Positions 24,160 to 34,426 of a stretch of DNA of 64,000 bases are shown here, one piece after another. This DNA comes from Pohlia nutans (Eukaryota > Streptophyta > Bryopsida > Bryales > Mniaceae), in assembly GCA_022496805.1 (NCBI GenBank), contig CM040100.1:27123009-27187008 (forward strand). The letters are read 5' to 3'. The translations under genes were made by a program, and so were the position numbers. Numbering within the stretch: the stretch's first letter is position 1; the number at the start of each line of letters is the position of its first letter. The notes under the pieces are model-generated. The model was not told the DNA's origin. It was given only the letters and a program-made list of their open reading frames with translations, and did not search any database.

Positions 24160-25450
24160 CAATTCAACTCGATGTCAATTCAACTCGAAGTTGACCAAAA
24201 ATATTAAGTAGATGCCAGTTAAAGCACTGGAAACAACGCCAAAGTAGCTCGATTCGAGCTGAATTAACAGCGTCAAATACTGTAGCAGTAGTACATGTTT
24301 ACGAAATCTACCAGACACAAAACAATTCAACTCGACCAAAGCTGAATAAGTTACCACGAGGCCAGCATATTCAACTCGATGCGAGTTGATTCAACTCGAC
24401 CCAAGCTAAAAAACAGACCACAAAGCCATCGAATTCAACTCGACTCAAGTTGATTCAGCTCGAATCGACTTGAATCGAAGTTATCTATCATAAATCCAAG
24501 AGTGAAAAACTATATTCGAATGAATTACATCTCAATACACTCTAAAAAACATACGACGAAGCCAAAACACTCAACTTGACGCGACATCATTCAACTCGAT
24601 TCGACTTGTATTGAGAACATTCAACTCGATTCGACTTGTATCGAGATCATTCAACTCGAATCGACTTGTATCGATTCAACTTGATTCCAATTGTTTATTG
24701 ATATTAAATGAAATAAACTAAACTAGACAAATATTCAAGTCAACTCGACTTGAATACTATCAAGTGACCAACAGTAATCCTATCTCAATTCAACTTGACT
24801 CGAGTTAAATAACCAATCAAAGCATTAATTCACAACGTAGAAATTAAATTTAAATCAAATGCACTCAAAAGAGTTCAACCCGATTAGAGAAACAAGACTA
24901 AAAGTTTTAAAACAAGATTCCCTAACATAAATAATATTCTTAAGAATGCAAACTAAAAACGAATAATGTAACCCGAATTCAACTCGATACGAGTTAAATA
25001 CACGAAGAATTTGCAAAAGGTTCCAAAAATTAGTACACCAGGACTAGAAAAAATCAAGTCCAAAGTCAATTTAACTCGATGCGAGCTGAATAGCATAGAA
25101 TATATATAGATCAATACTAAAAAAAATTCAAAAGCATAGTAAACTAAGTAACACAATAAAATTCAATTTATCACATCGCATAATAAGTCGTCAACGTGTT
25201 CAAATTGCATTCAAACACCACTGAGATCAAACAATACTCTTAACCACTTCCTAAAATAGTTCAATAACAAAGAACATTCAACTCGACCCGAGTTGAAAGT
25301 TGCTATCGACATAGCGGAATGATTCAAGAGCAGAAGAACATTGCGTGCATAATAAAATTCAAAGCCCTGAGTAACTCAACTCGAACCGACTTAAATCTAC
25401 CTTGAAAACTAGATCATTGAGCCATTTAACTCGGTACGACTTGAAAACTA
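24160..25450. repeat. Palindrome cluster B in the leader intron of the ParB/methyltransferase-like gene
   Basis: Roughly two dozen full or half copies of the TCAACTCGA motif occur in this intron. Examples: CAACTCGATGCGAGTTGAT near 24370, TCAACTCGACTCAAGTTGA near 24432, TCAGCTCGAATCGACTTGA near 24455, TCAACTCGATTCGACTTGT three times at 24590-24670, GTCAACTCGACTTGAA near 24735, TTCAACTCGATACGAG near 24978 and TTCAACTCGACCCGAGTTGA near 25276. Many are imperfect on one arm. The density stops at the acceptor at 25475. The motif is nearly absent from the coding exons; one half-site (near 26235) is an exception. Confidence 0.85.
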
Positions 25451-26914
25451 AATCTCCATGGTGGTTTAATTGCAGACATGGAGAATCAAGCTGCAAAGCT
25501 TTCTGTGTTCTATGAGCGCTACATCACGCCAGAAATTGAAGGGGACGAATTCGGAGACGAGGTCACATATGGCGAGTGCTGGCAGTACCAAGATCCACAA
25601 AGTGTGGAATGGTGGAGCATTGTCTTGATCCTGCACGCCGACAGGCTGGGAGTTACAACAAAGCACAAGAACTCTCCGCCCGAACTCCCAGTGTCTCTTT
25701 TCGAAGAGGTTGTCGACGTTAATCCGGGACCGAAAGGCTTCGTGTATGTGACTTGTATCACAAACGACCTCGATACTGAAGAGTACCGCTTCACGTACAT
25801 GATAGAGCCGGAAAAGACCCCTTTCGCAATATCTCCACACATCCAGAGCCTCGTCAACTCGGAGTACGATAAACTTATCAACGACGTAGAGAAGCACGTT
25901 GATGAAGGCAGATATTCAACATCAACTGGCGGCCAAATCCCAGCCAGGATACTTGCACCACGCCTGAGAAATCTGCTTCATGGGTTCGAGAGGTACCGCT
26001 TAAAACTTGAAGCAACAAGGAGATCAATGCAGCCTCTGCGTCTTGCAAGGGAACTGAGTAGCCAGGGCGCTAGCCAAGAGTCACGTCTCTATGAAACCCC
26101 TGAATTAGGTAGAAGTGGGAACAGAAAAAGGAAAGTATCCGCATCCCAGACGTCTAGACAACCGGCTACACCCAGAGCTTCTAGGGCACTTCAGTTGCGG
26201 AAATCTATTTTAGCTGACGAAGGAGAGCCCCCTCAACTCGAGGATATTAGCATGCAATCAGCTTTGACTGATATTCCCCAGGACCTCGACACCAAGAAGG
26301 CTGACTATCAATACTCTCTTGAGGTGTACGAGAAGTACTGGTCGGAGTGTACAGATTCTTATATTTTCGGAATCGAGCAGTCATACAAGATATCCATCGA
26401 TCAGCTTGAGACACCACCAGCTGAGCTCAACGTGAGAAGCATGGAGGATAAGTTAGTTGAGCGAATAATGCACTACCTTGTGGAAATGCCGGACAAGGAT
26501 AAGAAGCTAACTCTCTGCGCCATGCCCATTGGCTTGAAGGAGAAACCAACAAGCTGGGATGAAATTAGAAATTGCCGTTTCTACATGATCAACGGCCAGC
26601 ACAGCGTGGAAGCCTCGAAGCGCATGAGATCGAAACCAGAAATTACTGAACGGGTCATTCGTAAATTTGAGAAATGGGACTGCTTCATCGTATGGAACAC
26701 GGATCACACGATTCTCAGACGAATATCAGCGTACTACAATCGGGTGAATCATTTCCAGCAGTTCAGGCCCACCTGGGCCACAAACTTAATAGGCGCCAGA
26801 GCCGTGTAGAAGAGTCTTGGCTGTCCGAAACCTCCAAAGGAGGCAACAGAGGTTGGAAGGTCCCTGACTGTGCGAAGGACTAAGAAGCAAACAGATGAAC
26901 AGCAAAAGTACAAG

Positions 26915-27170
26915 GTACCCATGAAATTCATGTCGACATTTGAAATCTCGTAGTTTCACGAAAATTCATGCATTGCACAATTCATGTCCACTCGAGTTGA
27001 TCTGTAATCCAGGTCAACCTCTAGGATTGGAACTATGTAATTACATTGTAGCCCAGAACGTAAAACTGCTAAACATTTGAAAGAACCTGCGTCTGTGTCA
27101 GTCAAAGCTCGGTTCAAGTCGATTCGAGTTGAATAGAATGAACTAATTTTACATGTATTGAGTTGTACAG
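26915..27170 (+). other. Intron 2 with two palindrome copies
   Basis: The donor AAG then GTACCC and acceptor TTGTACAG are both in phase 0. Inside lie CATGTCCACTCGAGTTGA near 26987 and CAAGTCGATTCGAGTTGAAT near 27116, members of the palindrome family. No coding potential. Confidence 0.65.
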
Positions 27171-28532
27171 GAATTCCTGGACGCGGTGAAGCTCCGCTTC
27201 GCAATGATAGATGTAAAGAAGACCCAGAAAGCATTGAGCGCGAAGAAAATCAAGGAGCAGGAGGTGAATATCCACAACGAGATCAAGATCATCACCGCGT
27301 CCGACGACGTGTACAACCTGTGGAGCGAGCTCATATCGTGTCAATCACAGGGCGAGCTCATGGATCCAGAAACAGGGTTAAAGAATAAAGATCTCAAGAA
27401 CTGGAATGCCGAGCGGGACGGTGTCATCACACGCGAGTTCTTCAAGTGGTTGGGGAATCTGTCAGAAGCCCAACTGAAGAGGTTTGCAGAGCACCTGCTG
27501 AACAAGCCTGATCCGAAGAGGGAGGAGCCTTACCCAAAGGTCACAATGAAGAAGATCACCGCAGTGATGACGAACTGTTACAGCGCCAAGGATTGGCTAG
27601 AGCGATGCAAACGGAAGCAGATCGTGAGGAGGCAGCTTCACTTGATGAAACCAAGTCTCGGTTTATTCAGCTCCAGTGGCGATTTCAAAAAGGAAAGCTG
27701 GAAGAGATTTAAAAAGAATTACAAAATTACCCGCGCAGCACTTAACGTGTTGTTATCCGCACCGGGGGAGGATTACTTCACAGCGGCAAAGCTACCCTGC
27801 AACAAGAATAAGAGCATTTTTGAACTGTCTCCCTACGCGGAGGAGTTCTTCAGGGTGTTCCTCGCCAACAAGGGAAAATTTGTTATTCCAAAGGGGAAGG
27901 CAAACTATCGTCCATACAATTTGGACAACGACGTCCTCTCGCCATGGAGTGACGACGCCTGGAATGAGCATACAGCCAAGAGGCTAAAGCTAGGGATCAT
28001 GGACTTCAGAAATCTTCCTGGAGCGCTTGAGCAGGCTGGATCATCCAGTGCCGCCCCTTACTTCTATAATTTCCTATAGGTCTTGGAACAGATCGAAGAT
28101 CCCTCGGTCACGGAACTCCCTGTCTGGATCTGGATATGTCGGGACAGAGACTCACAGGCAGAAATTGTGCATCACGTCTCTCATTCTAAATTTGGAGAGA
28201 TGTACAACTCCCATTATGCGGAATACGTCCCCGGAAAATATAAACGGCTTGAAGATCAACCCTCGAACAGCAAACGTGCACAAACGAATGTGCAGATTAT
28301 ATACATGTTCAAGAAGGGATTTAGGCCAAAAATCAGATCCTTGCCGAAAGTATTCGAGGCTCCATTCACTGAGGTGTTTACCACGCCAGGTGGTTACAAC
28401 GAATTGGACTATCGCATGTACAACACCGAGTTGCGAATGGAGTTTTACTTGCAGCTGTTGAACTTGTTCTGCAGGGACGGTGATGCTATTCTCACAGTTT
28501 TCGGTGGAGGGAAGCTGACATGTGCAGCATAG

Positions 28533-28843
28533 GTAATCCCTAAACTCTGGTTTTTCATCTCGAGTCGACATCAACTCAACTCGAGTCGAGTTAATCAGTC
28601 TAGTCTAGAACACAACAGTCTAATAATCAAACTCAGCTCCAGTCAAGTTAAATTGTCCATAAACATCAGGAGTCTGTCGCAACACCTATAACAACACTCA
28701 TTCAACTCGAGTCGAGTTGATGAGGACTGGTGCTTGGAACTCAGCGTTGATCAACTCGAATTGACTTGAATAATTGATTGAGTAGAACTGAATTCACTTA
28801 CTGCATTTGAAATCTTCTTACATTGTTTTTCAAATTATTCCAG
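28533..28843 (+). other. Intron 3 with palindrome copies
   Basis: The donor GTAATC follows an in-frame TAG codon at 28530-28532. The acceptor TTATTCCAG precedes ATGAGTTCG. Inside are TCAACTCGAGTCGAGTTAAT near 28573, TTCAACTCGAGTCGAGTTGA near 28702 and TCAACTCGAATTGACTTGA near 28751. The site near 28702 is one of the most perfect copies in the window. Confidence 0.65.
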
Positions 28844-29789
28844 ATGAGTTCGCTAGAGAACTACATAATCGGGCCTTGCAGCGAGGCAGAGGATTTCGTA
28901 CGTCTGTCTGAGTTAGCCGTGAACTTTGACAGGGCGGAATTTCATTCTGGATACGTCATTGATGAAGAAATGTATCCAAGGAGAGGGGATAAGGAGGGCT
29001 CCTCGTCTGGCAGGGGGAAGAGGCCGCACTCTTCAAAACTGACACATCGCGGCACGGACAACAACATGCCCATTGAACTTGCTGACGATGAGGAGGAGGA
29101 AGACATCGATCCCCCGGGGTCGCAGTTTCCGAGGACTCCCCGTACAGGTCACGGATCCAATTCGCAGGCGATTCCAAGTGAAGACACTCACGGGTCGTCC
29201 GATTCTTCGTTGCCTGATCCATCTCCTGTTTCAAGGCCTGCGAAGAAGAAACGTAAGGAGGATGTAGGTGATGATCTTGCTAGTAAGTTGTACGCGGGCC
29301 TTTCAAAAGGATTGCTCGAGATGGAGGAGCGACAGAACAAGCGTATGTTAGATATGCTCGAAAGGGAACGCCTCGAAAGGGAGCGAGTGCGCAAGGAGTA
29401 TGATGATCGGCTGAACACAATGATGGACAAGATTCCTCAAATCGTAAAGACTTACGTTGAAGCAGCGACTGGGCCGTTACCGTTGCAAATGCTCGATCCG
29501 TCGACTGGTCATGCCGGGCCACTACTTATTTCCAATCGTCCTGCGAACTCCTCCGACAGTGGAGCTGCCCCTCGTCTCATTCCATCTGCGACAGTCGCTC
29601 CCCTGACTTCGAGTGACTCACCTGTCCCACCATCTACCACTCCACAGCCGGATCAAGGGGATCAAGGAGCTGAGAATCACCCGAGTCCAAATTCAGCTTT
29701 GGATCCGGATGTGGACATTCCCAGTGATCCGATGGAACTCGAGGCGTCAGATGTGCCACCAGGTCCATCTTCATGATCCTGTTTTTTAT

Positions 29790-29815
29790 TTAACTCGACT
29801 CGAGCTGAAATTCAC
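29790..29815. repeat. Palindrome copy between transposon genes
   Basis: TTAACTCGACTCGAGCTGAA lies just after the stop of the ParB/methyltransferase-like gene. It is a family member with one altered arm. Confidence 0.7.
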
Positions 29816-29967
29816 CTCTAGTAGCACGGGGATTTCCAGCATCAGGATATAGGAGTTTTGTTAGTGTATTTCTAAGCAGGACAGGACAATATTGCTAATA
29901 CAATTATGCTGCAAATTCTTGTAAACGCTACACTCTTTTGTAAATGCTGCTCATTTTTGCTGAGTGA

Positions 29968-31306
29968 AATATAAGGCTACTTTTTACATACCATGTTCTT
30001 TCACTTTCGCATCGCGCAGGCTCTGCCACTGTTCTATGTTTCCCCTGCGAAGCTCCTTCACCTGCTGCGTCCCCGAAGCATGTGCGTAGTCCACAAAGTT
30101 TGCCTGGTGTCGATCAAGTCCAAGGACCACAGCCCACCATCGCGGTAGAGTGTGATCGGTTAGCATCGACATGTCCAATTGTGTCAAGTGATTATGATGT
30201 CATTCCTCTGGACAGCAAAAATGACTCAGACATTCTTGACGCTGTTCTCCTCGAGGTCCACATTCCGTCCCCATCCAAAGTTGTTGTTCCTAGTCCGTCA
30301 TCAACGACTCCTCATTCAGAGAAGCCAGTAAGTCTCTGTTCACGACTTTCGATTCCGTTTCGTTGGGCGTTGCTGTTCATGTTTCTGGTTCTTGGTTGGA
30401 ATTTCGTTTTCTTTCTTCCAATGATTGGGGTCTGTCTAGAAATGTGACAGTGCTGTCCTTAATAGTCTGCACATTTGTCTGTCCCCTTCTGAACAGGGGA
30501 CCAGTCTATCGCAAAGTCCGGTAGGTGCAGCAGTGGAGCCTGTCAATCATTCGATTCAATCCAGGGTGGTAGGCAAGTGGCTCAATGTCATCCTGGATCT
30601 GAATGGTATTATTTGTGTCTGTTTGGAACGGAGACAAATGGCGAAGGACCAAGTGTACAATGAGATCTCGCAACCACATTCTTCCGTCCTCCCCGCGGCG
30701 GTTGGTCCCAAGGCAGTCTACGTTCGTCCGCACTGCCTTGAGTTCCTTCGTGAGTTATCGCTTGTCGCATATGTCTCCGTCTGGAGTTCCATGACGACTT
30801 CCACAACTAAGTTGATTTGCGATTACTTATTCAAGGATCTACAACCCCCGTCTAATATACTGGGGCAGGATTCATGCGGTGTTATCAAGTGTCGAGGATC
30901 TCGGGGTAAATTGACGAACCTAAAAGTGAAGGGAACCAACAAATACTTGTTCCTGAAACCATTGGACAAAGTGTTTGAAACCCCGAATTCGAAGTTTAAT
31001 AGTTCAAACATCATCATCGTAGACGATAGCCGTGAAAAGCACGTTCTTAATGAACCTGAGAATGTTGTTCTGCCCATGTCGTGGTCGCAAGATCATGCTT
31101 CTGATAGATTCTTGGTTGACGAGCTCCTTCCCTGGATCCAACGGTTACATCAATGCAGAGGTCAGGGCTTGCTGTCCTTCCGCAGAGAAGATAACATCGG
31201 GCGTCGGATGCTCATTGAGGAAACCGATTCACGAGAATATGATGAACTCATGAGCGCCATAGAGAGCTCAAAGACACTGCCGTTGGATCAGTCAATTCGT
31301 CAATGA
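29968..31306 (+). CDS. FCP1/NIF-type HAD-like protein, two visible exons
   Basis: Exon A is open from about 29968 and ends at 30327 with donor GTAAGT. Exon B runs 30497-31306 (acceptor GAACAG, phase 0) to a TGA. No Met lies in frame before exon B, so the true start is in an upstream exon not found here. Exon B opens with a low-complexity part, then VILDLNGIICV near 30590. This is the first motif of the FCP1/NIF branch of HAD phosphatases, but with Asn in place of the second Asp. YVRPHCLEFLREL, VSVWSSMTTSTTK (the motif II region) and IIIVDDSREKHVLNEPEN (motif IV, VDDS) follow in the usual order. A plant subfamily with DLNG at this position is familiar, so catalysis is uncertain. Its place between other transposon genes suggests it is cargo of the same element. 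Confidence 0.65.
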
Positions 31307-31435
31307 TTATTTAGTAGTTCTGATTTGACTCCTTGCGTGCACTGTTAATCATAGCATCATACGTGAGTATTCTCTCATTTATAATTTTCTTGCTTTAGTT
31401 TTGTTTGTTGTATTTCCATCGCTGCCTCCAATTAG

Positions 31436-31455
31436 CTCGAGTCGAGCTGATTTGA
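31436..31455. repeat. Last palindrome copy on the right
   Basis: TTAGCTCGAGTCGAGCTGAT lies in the intron that precedes the next gene's ATG. No further copy was seen to the right of this point, which helps to bound the element. Confidence 0.75.
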
Positions 31456-31535
31456 CATTAGCACAATAACTATATTGTTGTTGACGCCTCCCTCTGAAAT
31501 CTGTTCGTATCCAGGTATTGCGTTCTTGCACGGAT

Positions 31536-32438
31536 ATGGTCAATGATTTTGATTACCGTTGCGCTGCTTCTGCTGATTCGATTTTGGACTACGGACAATA
31601 CGCAATTTCGCAGAGTGGATTGGGGCATATCATGTACTCGGCAGCTACTGCGCAATCGACAATGGACTTCTCCGTGAAGCCAATCAATGATGGAGTTGTA
31701 GATAGCCCACCCAACGGTGGTAAAAGACCACGACCTGTGAGTTCACCGTCGCCTTTGAAATCATGGGCCATGACTTCTTCCCCACGTCCCCGATCAAGTG
31801 CTCTTGGGCCGCCTCAAAGGAAGCTTTACGATTATTCTGAGATGGAGGAGGACCTCATTATGATAGAGGTACGCGTGAAATTAACTACTCATTCATTTGT
31901 TGCATCTCATGCTTTTTCTTCTGATGAATTATTAACATATACTCATACATCTGTTACTTGGATGTAGTCTGCAGGTGGAGCATCCAAGTTGAAAACCAAT
32001 ATATCTGACTCTCGGGCTGTGAATCATACACCTTGTTCCGCATCTTCCCCTTTGGACCCTAAACCGTTGCCATGCCCTCGGGCATCTTCGAAACCTAACC
32101 GGCAATCTACGAGAAATATCGCGCAATCAACAGTCCCGCCTCCACCTACCCTACTCCGTGTTGATGTGCCTCCTCGTGCACCCTTGCGTACTCGACACCC
32201 TTCATTGAATGAGGGTCTTCGACAGACTCAGTCACACAACGGACTTCTGCCCAGAAAGAGCTCCGCTCCTGTTCGAGATACGTGGGAGCAACGGATGTTG
32301 GCGCAACAAAGGTGTGAGAATGCGCAACAACGATGTTCGAAGTACACCGGCTATACTCGTGGTCCTCAGATGTTGAAGGCAGTAGCTGAACTTAAGTTGA
32401 AGGCAATAGCTGAACTTAAGACTCGATCGCATTCATGA
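31536..32438 (+). CDS. Ser/Pro-rich small protein, two exons, function unknown
   Basis: The first coding exon starts at ATG 31536, after an intron ending CGTATCCAG at 31514. A likely upstream donor is GTGAGT near 31362. The exon ends at 31868 with GTACGC. The second exon starts at 31968 after TGTAG and runs to TGA at 32438, both in phase 0. The product is about 270 residues, rich in Ser, Pro and Arg. It has a QQRCENAQQRC repeat and a C-terminal KAVAELKLKAIAELK duplication. No domain recognised. The same layout, with an intron just before the ATG that carries the palindrome, is seen in the other genes of the element. Confidence 0.5.
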
Positions 32439-32439
32439 T

Positions 32440-34426
32440 ACCATTTGGCATTGTATTTGCGATTATTATACAGACGTAGTATCCTGTAGTGATGTAGAGA
32501 ATCGTAGTTTAGTTGTGTATCTTGTACCTAAATGCTATTTTACTGTAGCTCTTTCTCATAATATAAAGCAGCAATTCCTCAAGAATTGTCTATTGCTCTT
32601 TGCAAATTCTATAAATAAACATATATTACGTTACATTTCAATGGCCAGTACTTGAATTATCTTGCAAAGTAACATTTTCACTCCATTTGTGTTGCATATT
32701 CGAAGCAATTTCATGGATATTGTGGCACATCAGAACTCTCATTTTCAGAGTATACTCTCAAATTAATGAATATGATGTTGAAGGGGTTGTTTGAGGAAAA
32801 CAAATTCACCAAATGCACTCAAAGAAATTTTAAGGGTTAAAACAAATGAGCAAAGACTCTAAACAATAACTAGTCTAAGTGAAGACAGGGTGGGGACAAC
32901 AATTGCAAGAGAGAGGAGGAGAATGTTAAGGGCGCAAGCTTAGATCAGAAGAGCGACGGTGGAAGCATGCTTGACGACAGATGATTGTGAGATCAGATCG
33001 GCGTAGGCTGGGCTGCGTATGAACGGGGCGAGCAATCTGCTGGGAGGAGCGGTGAATGTTGGCACCAGATCTGGCGTGCTGGCAAGCAAGGTGGTGAGCA
33101 CGCAAGCTTGAGACACATTGTGCTGGGGCCGCTCACTGGTAAAGAGCAAAGGCAGGTTGGGCTGCTGGTTTCAGGTTCGACTTATTGCCACCACATTGGA
33201 TCTGATAGCTCTAGATCTCACTAAGCTGCTTGCGCATAGAAGATTGGGACTTGTATTAGTACGCAGGCTGGGCTGCTCGATGCTAACCTACAGATCTCAC
33301 TGCGTCTCTCTTTGCCGCTGCACTAGTGTTGCATTAAGTTGGAATGCACTCTAGATCTACTTGAATCAATCTAGTGAACAATACTTCTTAATCTCTAACC
33401 CCCAAAGAGAGTTGGCTCTTTGGGATTCCTTGCTTAGTAGTGTAGATCTAGTCTGTAGCAGTCTCCGCTCCCTTGCTTGCAAGTCACCCAGATCAAGCTC
33501 GCCTGGCACACTCACAAAACATCTGTCACATCAAGCAAGGCCGAAGCGGTCACCAGCATCAGACCACGATTCAAAAGTTCCACGCAGCAGATCGGCACCT
33601 GCCGCTGCTTCAGCCTCCACAAACATCAGCTAGACTCTCCTCACCCCACCTCTCCATTATTTCATTTGTTTGTATTAATCCGCACTCTTTTCAAACTTCC
33701 AATCGTCACCACAACTACTTTCCAGATCTCATTCATAGTATATGGCTTAACTACCTGCAAAACTTGTACTGCGTAGACAGGAAAGCTCCTGCCGATGACA
33801 CCCGCTCCAAGCTGAAGTACCATAGTCCAGCCACTTGCTGTAAGCGTGCTGCCGAAGCTGCCCCCACAGAGATCACGCAGACTCGGAACCCCCCCAACAC
33901 AAGCAGTGCCGTGTATGCGGATTCGCACTTGAAGAATCTCCTCACCCGGCATTATAAGCAAGGCGTAACTCCCGACAACCAGGGGAACAACACCAGCAGC
34001 AGTAGACCTAGAAACTCAAAAGCTAACCCCCAGCATCACCGAAACACCCAACATTGCAGCATTTGCGTCCTTCTTACTGCAACCCAAAAGCATCAACATC
34101 GTTAGAGTTCCCACCAAGGTAAGTACACTAACCTTCAATCTCCCATTGACTTCCTGCATTTTCTCATCCCTAACCCTTTCATTGTTCACATTTTCTTCTC
34201 TATTAGCACTCCCCTTCTTACTTGCAATTCTCACTATCTTGTTAGTACCCTTAGTACTAACACTAAGCATCAGAATAGCATTTCGTTTGGCAAGACTGTC
34301 TGGACTTTGTGGCAGAATCACAGCAGCCAAATAAACCCTGATCACAACACTTGGAGCAGCAAGCCTAGCAATTGCTCTGCTAGTAATTTTTATTACAAGC
34401 TGACTGCAATCACCGCTAACCCAAAT
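32440..34426. other. Stretch between the composite element and LINE ORF1
   Basis: 32440-32880 is AT-rich and should include the 3' end of the previous gene. 32880-34426 is GC-richer and probably contains the 5' untranslated region of the LINE, but its 5' boundary was not found. An open stretch at 33473-34105 has no recognised domain and begins without a convincing context. Repeated AGATCT and GGGCTG strings at 33000-33470 may be an internal promoter. Confidence 0.35.

Larger units (their letters stand above)
25478..29776 (+). pseudogene. Three-exon ParB-like plus N6/N4 methyltransferase-like transposon gene
   Basis: Exons 25478-26914, 27171-28532 and 28844-29776 join in phase 0 at GT-AG borders and would give about 1,240 codons. 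The start ATG lies two bases after a TTGCAG acceptor. Exon 1 ends in a ParB/sulfiredoxin-like segment, NCRFYMINGQHSVEASKR (GQH at residues 373-375). Exon 2 is Lys-rich, then shows IYMFKKGFRP and, at 28479-28529, GDAILTVFGGGKLTCAA. That resembles motif I of beta-class DNA methyltransferases (GD-x-V-L-D-P-F-x-G-x-G-T-T). The helix expected after motif I (NYIIGPCSEAEDFVRL) follows only across the intron, at the start of exon 3, which supports the splice model. A DPPY-type motif IV was not found. Exon 3 has an acidic stretch, KKKRK and a coiled coil (about 29310-29430). Three in-frame stops, all TAG (26807, 28077, 28530), interrupt it. Function is inferred. Confidence 0.6.
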
